A stretch of 64,000 nt of DNA, taken from assembly GCA_902619315.1 (NCBI GenBank), contig CACNDW010000002.1:68760-132759 (forward strand), given 5' to 3'. Origin of the DNA: an uncultured Bacteroidota bacterium. GTDB lineage: Bacteria > Bacteroidota > Bacteroidia > Flavobacteriales > Flavobacteriaceae. The position numbers and the translations under genes are program-made. The first letter of the stretch is position 1; every line of letters starts with the position of its first letter. Of this stretch, positions 8,934 through 16,859 are shown in pieces. Below the pieces are notes generated by a model. The model was given only the letters and a program-made list of their open reading frames with translations. It did not search any database and was not told where the DNA came from.

Positions 8934-9275
8934 TTAATGAGCAACAATTTTATGTGTATAAATTCTATTGTCTGAAGTTTCGATTCTTATGATATATAGA
9001 TTTTGTTTCTCTAATGTAAGTGGGATAATAACTTTTGAAAAATTCTGAATATTCAAATCAATGATCATGTTTCCAATTATTGAGTAAATCTTGAGATTCC
9101 CATATACATTAATACCTTTAATGAATAAGGTGCTGTTTTCATAGATAATATTAAAAGTTTCATCGGTGTTTTGAGTAGTATGAAAATCTATGAGTTGAGA
9201 AGATTGGTGTGGAACACCTTTAGAGAAAACTAATGAAAATACTAAAAAGCAAAAAGAGGTTAAACTATTTTTCAC
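8934..9275 (-). CDS. small secreted protein consisting mainly of a T9SS sorting domain
   Basis: A 113-residue protein with a signal peptide (about residues 1-19) and a short polar linker. The last ~65 residues resemble the type A C-terminal sorting domain of type IX secretion: LKIYSIIGNMI, then spaced strands LDLNIQN-like, VIIPL and LYIIRIETSDNRIYTHKIVAH. Normal T9SS cargo has hundreds of residues before this domain; here almost nothing remains. The start is a GTG at 9273-9275. It could be a decayed remnant of a larger adhesin or a real mini-protein. It is tail-to-tail with guaB with zero spacing. Confidence 0.6.
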   Translation of the reverse strand: MKNSLTSFCFLVFSLVFSKGVPHQSSQLIDFHTTQNTDETFNIIYENSTLFIKGINVYGNLKIYSIIGNMIIDLNIQNFSKVIIPLTLEKQNLYIIRIETSDNRIYTHKIVAH

Positions 9276-9438
9276 TGCTTTTGATTTGGATGCAATTTAC
9301 AAATTCTTTTAATAAGTTCAAAAAAATATTAACATGTATAGTAATTGTAAATCAATAAGTTATAAACTTTATTAAGAATAATAAATTTAATTGTTAATAA
9401 ATGATGCAATATTATGACATAAATACGTTAAAAATTAA

Positions 9439-10311
9439 ATGATGTTAATTAATTGTTTAAAACTTTCCAAATTGGCGTTCATGAGTTTTTTTTTCATGAT
9501 TTTGGTGAGTTGTGATTCAATCACTTCCTCAAATCAAGATCGTTTGATTGCTCGAGCCGAAAATCATTACCTGTATCTTTCTGATTTGGAGCGCAACCTT
9601 AAGTCGTTTACGTCAGTGGAAGATAGTCTCATTAAGGCTACTAATTATATTAATAACTGGGCGCGCGAGAAATTACTTTTTGAAAAATCTCTAATAAATC
9701 TTCCGCAAGAGAAAATTTCTGACTTGTCAAATTTGGTTGATGCCTATAAAAACAATCTTTTTATAAATGCCTACAGAGAGTTTGTTCTAAAATCAACCAT
9801 GGAATCGTTTGATACAACATCCATAATTAATTCATTTTACGAGGCTAATAAGGAAAATTTTTTATTAAAAGAACCTATTTTCAGAGTTAGGTATATTTCT
9901 TTCCCCCTGGATAATGTAGTTCGCAAACAAATTACACGTCGATTTAAAAGATACAATGTTGAAGATGTTAAATTTCTTGATTCGCTTTCTTTCCAATTTT
10001 CCAGCTATTTTTTATCAGATACAATATGGTTAAACGAAATAGAGGTTGGAGAACAGTTGAATAACCTTAATCAGAAGCAAAAGGAGCTATTTTTAAATAG
10101 CCCAAATTACTTCGAAGTTAAAGATAGTTTAGATATATATTTGTTTAAATTGGCTGAAAGGTTAGAACGAGGGAATATAGCTCCCATTTCCTATGTAGAG
10201 AATACAATTAGGGATATTTTGTTTAATCAAAAAAAACTTGAACTATTAAGATCATTTGATAATGATGTTTTACAAGACGCCATTAAATCCAAAAAATTTG
10301 AAAAATACTAA
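9439..10311 (+). CDS. periplasmic lipoprotein, peptidylprolyl isomerase/chaperone-like
   Basis: A 290-residue protein with a lipoprotein signal (MILVSC, Cys about 25). The body is predominantly helical and charged, starting ARAENHYLYLSDLERNL, which resembles the SurA/PpiC N-terminal chaperone region (parallel to AVVGDYIILESDID in the next gene). No clear PpiC parvulin domain follows. It ends 1 base before the surA ATG, so the two form an operon. Likely role: assisting folding of secreted or outer-membrane proteins, inferred from position and architecture. Confidence 0.7.
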   Translation: MMLINCLKLSKLAFMSFFFMILVSCDSITSSNQDRLIARAENHYLYLSDLERNLKSFTSVEDSLIKATNYINNWAREKLLFEKSLINLPQEKISDLSNLVDAYKNNLFINAYREFVLKSTMESFDTTSIINSFYEANKENFLLKEPIFRVRYISFPLDNVVRKQITRRFKRYNVEDVKFLDSLSFQFSSYFLSDTIWLNEIEVGEQLNNLNQKQKELFLNSPNYFEVKDSLDIYLFKLAERLERGNIAPISYVENTIRDILFNQKKLELLRSFDNDVLQDAIKSKKFEKY

Positions 10312-10312
10312 G

Positions 10313-11686
10313 ATGCTAATAATGAAATATTTATTAATATTATTATTAATAAAAACTTTCAATATTTTTTCCCAAGTAAATCAATATGATAAACCTCAAA
10401 GAATTAAGGTTGATGGAGTATCTGCTGTGGTTGGAGATTATATTATTTTAGAGTCAGATATAGATAAAGCCATAGTTGAAATGGAATCTCAGGGTATGTC
10501 TGTCAAAAATATAACTAGGTGTGAGTTATTGGGTAAGTTGATGGAGGACAAACTTTATGCGCATAATGCTATACAAGATAGCTTGGAAGTTACCGATCAG
10601 GAAATCTATGATTATGTAGACCAAAGTATTGCATATTTCACTGATCAGTTGGGAAGTATTGATAAGGTTTTAGAATTTTATAGAAAACCTGATGAGTTAT
10701 CATTTAGGGACGAATTGTTTCAAATCAATAAGATTCAAAAGTTGTCCTCTATGATGCAGTCCAAAATAGTTGATGATATTGAGATTACTCCCGAAGAGGT
10801 AAGAAGTTTTTTTAAGCAAATTCCTAAGAATGAACTTCCAACTTTTGGAACAGAATTGGAAATTTCACAAATTGTGTTAGAACCTAAAGTTACGGATGAT
10901 GAAAAGGATCGTATTGTCAATCAGCTTAAATCATTTAAAGTGGATGTGGAAGAAAGAGGCTTGAGTTTCTCCTCTAAAGCTGTATTATATTCACAAGACC
11001 CAGGATCTCGATCCAATGGAGGTAAATATACTCTTCATAGAAAGAAACCAAGAATGGTGAAGGAGTTCCGGGATATTGCTTTCAGTATGCAAGAAGGACA
11101 AATCTCAGATCCTTTTAAAACCGATTTCGGATGGCATATCCTTCTTGTTGAGAAAATTAGAGGACAAGAAGTTGATATTAGACACATTCTATTGACACCC
11201 AAAGTAGACCAAGCTCAATTGGATGAGGCTAGAAACCTTTTAGACACCCTCAGAAAGAGAATTATTGATAAGGAAATTTCTTTTGAAGTTGCTGCTCTCC
11301 AGTTTTCAAGTGAAAAAGAGACCCGACTCAACGGGGGTGCAATAATAAACCCTTCGACTGGAGACAGGCGATTTGAACTTACAAAAATGGATCCTGTGCT
11401 TTACAATCAAATCAGAGATTTGAATGATGACGAGATTTCTGTTCCTTTATTGGATGAAGACCGATCAGGATTGAAAAAATACAAGATTCTAAAGGTCACC
11501 AATCGTTATGACGAACACGTTGCCGATTATTCCAAAGATTATGTAAAAATTAAGGATTTAGCTTTGAAAGAGAAAAAGCTAAAAGCTATCAAAAAATGGA
11601 TGAAAGAAAAAATCGAGTTGACTTTTGTAAGTCTTAACAAAGACTATTATAGCTGTAAGTTCAGTAACAATTGGCGAAAAAACTGA
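10313..11686 (+). CDS. surA: SurA-like periplasmic peptidylprolyl isomerase
   Basis: A 457-residue chaperone for outer-membrane protein biogenesis. A signal peptide (MKYLLILLLIKTFNIFSQ) precedes the SurA N-domain (VDGVSAVVGDYIILESDID), then two parvulin domains. The first is around GGKYTLHRKKPRMVKEFRDIAFSM and ISDPFKTDFGWHIL; the second starts RHILLTPKVDQAQLDEA and includes FSSEKETRLNGG. The open frame extends to 10256 inside the upstream gene, but ATG 10313 (or 10322) starts the signal peptide and lies 1 base after the preceding stop. It ends abutting the convergent crtZ stop. Confidence 0.9.
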   Translation: MLIMKYLLILLLIKTFNIFSQVNQYDKPQRIKVDGVSAVVGDYIILESDIDKAIVEMESQGMSVKNITRCELLGKLMEDKLYAHNAIQDSLEVTDQEIYDYVDQSIAYFTDQLGSIDKVLEFYRKPDELSFRDELFQINKIQKLSSMMQSKIVDDIEITPEEVRSFFKQIPKNELPTFGTELEISQIVLEPKVTDDEKDRIVNQLKSFKVDVEERGLSFSSKAVLYSQDPGSRSNGGKYTLHRKKPRMVKEFRDIAFSMQEGQISDPFKTDFGWHILLVEKIRGQEVDIRHILLTPKVDQAQLDEARNLLDTLRKRIIDKEISFEVAALQFSSEKETRLNGGAIINPSTGDRRFELTKMDPVLYNQIRDLNDDEISVPLLDEDRSGLKKYKILKVTNRYDEHVADYSKDYVKIKDLALKEKKLKAIKKWMKEKIELTFVSLNKDYYSCKFSNNWRKN

Positions 11687-12136
11687 TTATTTTTTGAAGT
11701 ATTTCATTGGCACCCACAACATTCCAAAACATTCTCCATCCTCTTTACCCAAATGTTTATGGTGAATTTTATGCGCTCTTCTAACTGCTTTTGCATATCT
11801 TCCATTGGTATTTCTAAACCATTTGAATCTTTGGTGGATAAAAATGTCATGAACCATAAAATATGTCAAACCATAAGCAAAAATACCAATTCCAATTGGT
11901 AGCCCTGGCCAAAAATTGAACTCTCCCCAAAGGATTACAAAAGAAGCACTTACTACAGCGTAGAAAATGAAGAATAGATCGTTTCGTTCAAACCATGATT
12001 TGTGGTCTTTTTTATGATGATCTTTGTGCAGCACCCACAAAAAACCATGCATGATATATTTGTGAGAAAACCAGGCCATAAATTCCATAGTGAAAAATGT
12101 TAAGCAAAATATTAGGATCCAAAGAAAGGTTTCCAT
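11687..12136 (-). CDS. crtZ: beta-carotene hydroxylase, fatty acid hydroxylase superfamily
   Basis: A 149-residue membrane di-iron enzyme that adds 3-hydroxyl groups to beta-ionone rings, giving zeaxanthin. The histidine boxes are present: HKYIMH (about residues 25-30), HKDHH (38-42), HDIFIH (around 97) and HKIHHKH (about 124-130). Hydrophobic helices flank them. It follows crtB by one base, so they are co-transcribed. Length is normal for the small bacterial CrtZ type. Sterol-desaturase annotations refer to the same superfamily. Confidence 0.92.
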   Translation of the reverse strand: METFLWILIFCLTFFTMEFMAWFSHKYIMHGFLWVLHKDHHKKDHKSWFERNDLFFIFYAVVSASFVILWGEFNFWPGLPIGIGIFAYGLTYFMVHDIFIHQRFKWFRNTNGRYAKAVRRAHKIHHKHLGKEDGECFGMLWVPMKYFKK

Positions 12137-12137
12137 A

Positions 12138-12977
12138 TTATATTAAATTTAAATGGAACTTTAGATATGACTGTGCCAAAACACTCATTTTTTGATAATT
12201 AGGAACACGTATTCTGGAAGATTGGATTTTTTTTGAAGGTGTTTTTTTTAGTTTAATCAACAACTGTTTATAGTATTTAAAGGCAGTGTAAACTCCCAAA
12301 CGAGCACTTTCGGGGAGCATGAAAATACCTGTAAGCGCATGATCAAAGTCTTTTTCAATATCTGCAATTATGGAGGCTTTACTTTTTTCATTAAAATCAG
12401 ATAAATCAAGGTTCGGAAAATAGGTGCGGTCTAAGAGTTGGTAATCGGAGTTTAAATCTCGAAGAAAATTTACTTTTTGAAAAGCACTACCTAAAGACAT
12501 AGCTTGTGGCTTAAGTCGATAATATTGGTTTTTATCACCTTCTACAAAAACATTAAGACACATTAGTCCTACAACATCCGCTGAGCCGTATATGTATTCC
12601 TGGTATTCCTCTTTAGAACTATATTTTTGTTTGTATAAGTCCATTTCCATACTTTTCAAAAAAGCATCGATCAATTCTTGTTCAATATTGTTTTCGTGAA
12701 CAGTATATTGAAATGAATTTAGTATAGGATTCATACTTATTTTGTTATCTAGGGCATGTTTTAAATCCTCCACAAATCTATTTAAGAGCTCTTTTTTATT
12801 AAAATCGTGAAAACTATCAACGATTTCGTCAGCAAACCTAACGAACCCATAAATGTTATATATATGCTTTCGGTGCTTACTGGCCAACATTTTTGTTCCC
12901 AAAGTAAAAGAAGTGCTGTAGCGCTGCGTAACTAATTTGCTGCACTCATATGAAACAGAGTCAAAGTAATTTTTCAC
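12138..12977 (-). CDS. crtB: phytoene synthase
   Basis: A 279-residue squalene/phytoene synthase that condenses two geranylgeranyl-PP into phytoene. Both Asp-rich Mg-diphosphate sites are present: RFADEIVDSF (about residue 50) and FLRDLNSDY (about 165), along with the helical core around QAMSLGSAFQKVN. The start is GTG. It sits between the CarH-like regulator and crtZ. A phytoene desaturase (crtI) and a lycopene cyclase are normally nearby in flavobacteria but are absent here. The 66-base gap after the regulator contains AACAAGTTGTT, a small dyad that could be an operator. Confidence 0.95.
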   Translation of the reverse strand: MKNYFDSVSYECSKLVTQRYSTSFTLGTKMLASKHRKHIYNIYGFVRFADEIVDSFHDFNKKELLNRFVEDLKHALDNKISMNPILNSFQYTVHENNIEQELIDAFLKSMEMDLYKQKYSSKEEYQEYIYGSADVVGLMCLNVFVEGDKNQYYRLKPQAMSLGSAFQKVNFLRDLNSDYQLLDRTYFPNLDLSDFNEKSKASIIADIEKDFDHALTGIFMLPESARLGVYTAFKYYKQLLIKLKKTPSKKIQSSRIRVPNYQKMSVLAQSYLKFHLNLI

Positions 12978-13043
12978 TTTAGCTTAACAAGTTGTTGATT
13001 GTTGTAAGTAAAACTAATAAAAAACAACAAATAATTGAATGGG

Positions 13044-13967
13044 TTATACAAAAATGGAAGCTTCTAAAAACTTCTGTTGGAAAGCATTCACATTTTTGAA
13101 TAAGTGAACGTTATTGGGAAGTTTGGATAAATCAATGTGAGCTTGCTGGGGACCCATTATAGCAAGTTTAGCTCCATTGTGCTTTAGAATTCTTTGGTGA
13201 AAGTCGTATATATATTGGTCAATGTTATCTTTATTAGGCTCAACAGTCAAATAAGTAACAAAACAAAGGTCAGCATTATAACTTAATAGCGTTTCAAGAC
13301 TCTCAGTTTGTAAGGACTGGCCTAGGAAAATAGTTCTGTATCCGAATTTCAAAATAAAATAGTTTAGAAATAATATACCTAACTCATGTATTTCATCTTC
13401 GGGTAAGTATAGCACAAATATTTTATTGTTATGTTGGGGGAGATATTCTTTTTGTAAAAGTTCAGTCTGGATATGAATTTTCTGTTTAATTAAGTTGGTG
13501 ATAAAATGTTCATGAGATGGACTGATTGCATTGGTCTGCCAGAGAATACCCAACTCATTCATAAGGGGCATGAAAATATTAATAAACACAAATTCAAAAT
13601 CATTGTGCAATATTATCTCTTCATAAGTAGCATCAAAGAGAACAGTATCAAAATTAACCATTGATAACTTTAGAGCATTAATGGATACCTGCTCAGAATT
13701 CGATTTAAGGGCAATTTCTCTTACTAATATTGGTATTTCTTGTTGATCTAGACTAGCTATTTTTGATATTTTAAAGCCATGATTATAAAGAAGGGTAATA
13801 TTTAGAAGCTCCTGAAGACTTGAAAGGCTATATCTCCTTATATTTGTGTCAGTTCTGTCTGGACTTAATAACTCGTATCTTTTTTCCCAAATACGAATTG
13901 TATGGGCCTTGATACCTGAAATATTTTCAAGATCTTTAATTGAAAAATTATTTTTTACCCGACTCAT
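13044..13967 (-). CDS. MerR-family, cobalamin-binding (CarH/LitR-like) regulator
   Basis: A 307-residue regulator. Residues ~8-75 are a MerR helix-turn-helix (FSIKDLENISGIKAHTIRIWEKRY, then RRYS). The middle is a helical bundle with W143-x9-E153-H154, matching the Wx9EH motif that caps adenosylcobalamin in CarH. A Rossmann-type B12 domain follows with E192-x-H194-x-x-G197, the lower axial ligand motif. Proteins with both motifs repress carotenoid genes in the dark and release DNA in light. The frame can be opened at a TTG (13976), but ATG 13967 is preferred. It precedes crtB and crtZ on the same strand. Light control is inferred from motifs. Confidence 0.88.
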   Translation of the reverse strand: MSRVKNNFSIKDLENISGIKAHTIRIWEKRYELLSPDRTDTNIRRYSLSSLQELLNITLLYNHGFKISKIASLDQQEIPILVREIALKSNSEQVSINALKLSMVNFDTVLFDATYEEIILHNDFEFVFINIFMPLMNELGILWQTNAISPSHEHFITNLIKQKIHIQTELLQKEYLPQHNNKIFVLYLPEDEIHELGILFLNYFILKFGYRTIFLGQSLQTESLETLLSYNADLCFVTYLTVEPNKDNIDQYIYDFHQRILKHNGAKLAIMGPQQAHIDLSKLPNNVHLFKNVNAFQQKFLEASIFV

Positions 13968-13998
13968 ATTGTTCAATCTTCATTACCAAAAGGTTAAA

Positions 13999-14031
13999 CA
14001 AATTTAGGAATATTTTTTTAATAAAACCAAA
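13999..14031 (-). promoter_or_regulatory. promoter of the CarH-like/crtB/crtZ operon
   Basis: On the minus strand, TTTG (14028-14031), 21 bases, then TAAATTTG (13999-14006). The leader to the ATG at 13967 would be about 27 bases. This sits between the regulator and the tRNA-Leu gene. Confidence 0.55.
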
Positions 14032-14051
14032 AAATAGTTAAAAGGAAGTTG

Positions 14052-14137
14052 TGCGCACAAGAAGACTCGAACTTCCACGGGATTTAACTCCCACCAGGCC
14101 CTCAACCTGGCGCGTCTACCAATTCCGCCATGTGCGC
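14052..14137 (-). tRNA. tRNA-Leu (GAG)
   Basis: An 86-base cloverleaf with 7-bp acceptor arms GCGCACA/TGTGCGC, anticodon stem CCAGG/CCTGG with loop TTGAGGG (anticodon GAG), a long class II variable arm, and T-loop GTTCGAGTC. CCA is not encoded. It is the last of three tRNA genes read from one upstream promoter. Confidence 0.95.
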
Positions 14138-14143
14138 TTAAAG

Positions 14144-14216
14144 TGACCTGGCTGGGTCTCGAACCCAGGACCCTCTCCTTAAAAGGGAGATGCTCTACCA
14201 ACTGAGCTACCAGGTC
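14144..14216 (-). tRNA. tRNA-Lys (UUU), copy 2
   Basis: A 73-base cloverleaf with acceptor arms GACCTGG/CCAGGTC and anticodon loop CTTTTAA (anticodon TTT). The body is identical to the neighbouring tRNA-Lys; only acceptor pair 4 differs (C-G here). Confidence 0.96.
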
Positions 14217-14227
14217 CAAGAAATAAG

Positions 14228-14300
14228 TGACTTGGCTGGGTCTCGAACCCAGGACCCTCTCCTTAAAAGGGAGATGCTCTACCAACTGAGCTACCAAGTC
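14228..14300 (-). tRNA. tRNA-Lys (UUU), copy 1
   Basis: A 73-base cloverleaf with acceptor arms GACTTGG/CCAAGTC and anticodon TTT. Promoter-proximal gene of the Lys-Lys-Leu cluster, 11 bases from the next tRNA-Lys. It differs from that copy by a compensated T-A pair in the acceptor stem. Confidence 0.96.
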
Positions 14301-14311
14301 AATTAAGGGTG

Positions 14312-14341
14312 CAAATATAATATCAATTATTTACTTATCAA
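14312..14341 (-). promoter_or_regulatory. promoter of the tRNA-Lys-Lys-Leu cluster
   Basis: On the minus strand, TTG (14339-14341), 19 bases, TATATTTG (14312-14319), then 11 bases to the mature tRNA-Lys 5' end. The layout is identical to the ffs and guaB promoters. Confidence 0.65.
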
Positions 14342-14353
14342 GTTCAATTGTTA

Positions 14354-14361
14354 TAATTTTG
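14354..14361 (+). promoter_or_regulatory. -7 element of aroK
   Basis: TAATTTTG, an exact consensus match, 26 bases before the aroK GTG start. It lies just beyond the divergent tRNA promoter. Confidence 0.5.
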
Positions 14362-14387
14362 AGGTACAATAAAATCCCTTTTAAAAA

Positions 14388-14915
14388 GTGGCGAAATCTC
14401 TTATTTTGATAGGCTACATGGGCTGTGGTAAAACAGTTCTAGGAAAATGTTTGGCAAAACGTAAATCACTTGATTTTATTGATCTTGACGAATTCATTGA
14501 GACTGAGGAGAATACTTCTATTTCTAAAATTTTTGAAAAAGTGGGAGAGTTAGGTTTTCGAAAAAAAGAACGTTTTTATATGGAAAAATTACTGTCTCAA
14601 AACCTTCGGGCGATTATATCACTCGGGGGAGGTACTCCTTGTTACTTTGATAATGTAAATTATGTTATTAAAAAAGATCGCTTTCAATCAGTTTATTTAA
14701 AAACATCACCCAAAATTTTGGCCTCAAGATTATTTGAAGAAAGAAATCATCGCCCTATTATAAGTCATTTGGATACGCCAGAAGATTTGGAAGAATTCAT
14801 ATCAAAACACCTTTTTGAGCGTGTTCCCTTCTACATAATGGCTAAATACCACATCTCAACCAATGATAGATCTATTGAAGATTTGGTTGATCAATTAGAA
14901 AAGCTACTCACTTAG
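14388..14915 (+). CDS. aroK: shikimate kinase
   Basis: A 175-residue enzyme that phosphorylates shikimate with ATP in the chorismate pathway. The P-loop GYMGCGKT (residues 9-16) has Cys in place of the usual Ser. The shikimate-binding DLDEFIE, the GGG motif (SLGGGTPC) and the lid Arg in RNHRPI are all present. The start is GTG 26 bases after a -7 element. Its 3' end overlaps the convergent phosphoribosyltransferase gene by 12 bases. Confidence 0.94.
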   Translation: MAKSLILIGYMGCGKTVLGKCLAKRKSLDFIDLDEFIETEENTSISKIFEKVGELGFRKKERFYMEKLLSQNLRAIISLGGGTPCYFDNVNYVIKKDRFQSVYLKTSPKILASRLFEERNHRPIISHLDTPEDLEEFISKHLFERVPFYIMAKYHISTNDRSIEDLVDQLEKLLT

Positions 14916-15407
14916 ATATACGCCTTCGTTGTCTCCAAAATCAACGTCAATATGTTCTTTGATTGATGTAGAGAGTGAGATTCCTTTGAAATCTCCTTTG
15001 ATTGGGAAGTTTTTGTGATTTCTATTGACTAGTACAGCTGTCTGCAGTTTTTTTAATTTAATACTTAAAAAATGTGTAACAGCATAGATCAACGTGCTGC
15101 CCGTATTAAGAACGTCATCGACTACTACCACAGAATTATTTTTGCATACTTCTAACTTTTCGGACAATACGATTGGGTTGATTGGGTTTTTTTTATCGAC
15201 TTTTACTTCCACAAAAATTGGTTTTATTCCACTTATCTTTTTCAGCTCCTCACAAATTCTTTTGGCAACAATCACCCCGTTATCAGCAATGCCTGCCATA
15301 ATCAATTTTGAATCCTCGAAATGTGTTTCATAGATTTGGTAAGCAATTCTTTTTACTGTTTTGTGGATGTCGTTGGCATCCATTATTTTATTTCTTTTTT
15401 CTGGCAT
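14904..15407 (-). CDS. phosphoribosyltransferase family protein (PyrR-like)
   Basis: A 167-residue type I phosphoribosyltransferase. The PRPP loop is VVVVDDVLNTGST (about residues 95-107), and a flexible loop with DKKNPINP follows the core strand. Overall it resembles PyrR or hypoxanthine-type enzymes, but the base acceptor cannot be identified. The frame opens at a TTG (15422); ATG 15407 or 15383 are better starts. It overlaps aroK tail-to-tail, a strong antisense constraint on both 3' ends. Confidence 0.82.
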   Translation of the reverse strand: MPEKRNKIMDANDIHKTVKRIAYQIYETHFEDSKLIMAGIADNGVIVAKRICEELKKISGIKPIFVEVKVDKKNPINPIVLSEKLEVCKNNSVVVVDDVLNTGSTLIYAVTHFLSIKLKKLQTAVLVNRNHKNFPIKGDFKGISLSTSIKEHIDVDFGDNEGVYLSE

Positions 15408-15536
15408 TGTCAGGGTTTCCAATATTGTAGCTGAAATATAGGAATAGATTTTTAATTTATTTTGATCTCTCTAAAATATTGTTGTTGTATATGGTTTTTG
15501 TATTTCCGTAAAACCATGTCTTGATGCCCCTCATAT

Positions 15537-15905
15537 TCATGAATCTTTAAAATAATCATCCATTTCTCTACGATCTTTTTTGGTGGGTCTTCCACTTCCT
15601 TTTTCTCTTTTATGGACTTTGGAAAGGGATTGAAACTTTTCATTATCATGGGCATTTTTAGGTGTAATATTTTCACGGTAGATGTCTACAAGTTTGGCAC
15701 CCAGTCTACTTTTGGGAATGTCCATCACCAACAATTTGTGCCATATCTGATTTTTTCTCACGCTGATGGTATCTCCAATAAGTACCTCTCTTGAAGGCTT
15801 TACGATTAGATCACCCAACCGAATATGCCCTTGTTTGCATGCCAAACTGGCTTGATTCCTAGATTTATAATATCGGAGGCACCAAAGGTATTGATCAATT
15901 CGCAT
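15537..15905 (-). CDS. S4-domain RNA-binding protein, Hsp15 (HslR)-like
   Basis: A 122-residue protein. The N-terminal S4 domain MRIDQYLWCLRYYKSRNQASLACKQG is followed by the IRLGDLIVKPSREVLIGDTISV pattern. The C-terminus is a basic KREKGSGRPTKKDRRE tail. E. coli Hsp15 binds 50S subunits carrying stalled nascent chains, and this length and layout agree. The open frame begins at 15962, but ATG 15905 starts the S4 domain. A 130-base non-coding stretch separates it from the phosphoribosyltransferase start. Confidence 0.86.
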   Translation of the reverse strand: MRIDQYLWCLRYYKSRNQASLACKQGHIRLGDLIVKPSREVLIGDTISVRKNQIWHKLLVMDIPKSRLGAKLVDIYRENITPKNAHDNEKFQSLSKVHKREKGSGRPTKKDRREMDDYFKDS

Positions 15906-15971
15906 TGTGAAACTTAAAAATTCATCTACAAAAATAAAGTAAAATCGTATCTTGCAAATCAAATATTTTCA

Positions 15972-16859
15972 ATGAAGTATTACAAACAACTGATTTGTAT
16001 TACACTGTCAATATCACTTGTGTTGGGTTGCAAGAAAGACGATAGTCCTGAGCCCATAAGGGAAATTCAAGATCAAACACCAGAAGATGATAAATCCTTG
16101 GTGAAATATCTTAAAACACATTTCTACAACTATGAGGATTTTGAAAATGATCCGCACAACCATAAAATTGTTATTACAATTGACACTATAGCTGATGAAA
16201 ATTCTAACAAAATACCCCTTTGGGATCAAGTAAACACTAAAACTATAGAAATAAAAGACAAAAATGACAATTTGATCCCTAATAAAATGTACTTCCTAGT
16301 TGTCAAGGAGGGTATAGGTGAAAAACCAAGTCGGGTGGACTCCACATTTGTAACATATAAAGGGACCCTTTTAAATCGATTTGTATTTGACAGTAGGGAT
16401 CTGCCACTTTGGTTTGACCTTACAGGTGTTGTTCGTGGGTTTAGAGAGTTTTTACCCGAATTGAGATCAGGATCACATTCAATTAATAATGATGGAACTT
16501 ATGATTTCGACCATTATGGACAGGGAATGTTTTTTATTCCCTCTGCTTTAGGATACTATGCTCAAAGCATCTTGACCATCCCCCAGTATTCTCCCTTGGT
16601 TTTTACTGTAGCTTTACATAAAGTGAATCAAGCTGACCATGATAACGATGGCATTTTGTCTATTAATGAAGATCCCGATGGAGATGGAAACCCATTTAAT
16701 GATGATACGGACGAGGATCGGATTCCAAACTACAGGGATAGTGACGATGATGGAGATGGCACCCTCACCAAAAAAGAATATGATCGAGACGGGGACGGTG
16801 TTCCTGACGATGATGATAAGGACGGGACTCCTGATTATCTAGATGAAGACAACACCTAA
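15972..16859 (+). CDS. lipoprotein with FKBP-like domain and acidic Ca-binding-type tail
   Basis: A 295-residue lipoprotein (lipobox LVLGC, Cys17). Residues ~110-220 follow the FKBP fold pattern: VDSTFVTYKGTLLNRFVFDSR, LTGVVRGFREFLPELRSG, FFIPSALGYYAQS, YSPLVFTVALHKV. Residues ~223-295 are a run of Asp-rich repeats (DHDNDGILSINEDPDGDG, DTDEDRIPNYRDSDDDGDG, RDGDGVPDDDDKDG), like thrombospondin type 3 or dockerin-like calcium loops. It is probably an envelope foldase or a decayed isomerase with a calcium-stabilised tail. It overlaps the convergent barrel gene by a 4-base CTAA that holds both stop codons. Confidence 0.8.
   Translation: MKYYKQLICITLSISLVLGCKKDDSPEPIREIQDQTPEDDKSLVKYLKTHFYNYEDFENDPHNHKIVITIDTIADENSNKIPLWDQVNTKTIEIKDKNDNLIPNKMYFLVVKEGIGEKPSRVDSTFVTYKGTLLNRFVFDSRDLPLWFDLTGVVRGFREFLPELRSGSHSINNDGTYDFDHYGQGMFFIPSALGYYAQSILTIPQYSPLVFTVALHKVNQADHDNDGILSINEDPDGDGNPFNDDTDEDRIPNYRDSDDDGDGTLTKKEYDRDGDGVPDDDDKDGTPDYLDEDNT

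Noticed and set aside
14004..14297. 97-codon open frame covering the tRNA cluster
   Set aside because: Its repeated peptide arises from the two nearly identical tRNA-Lys genes and it overlaps the carotenoid regulator promoter.
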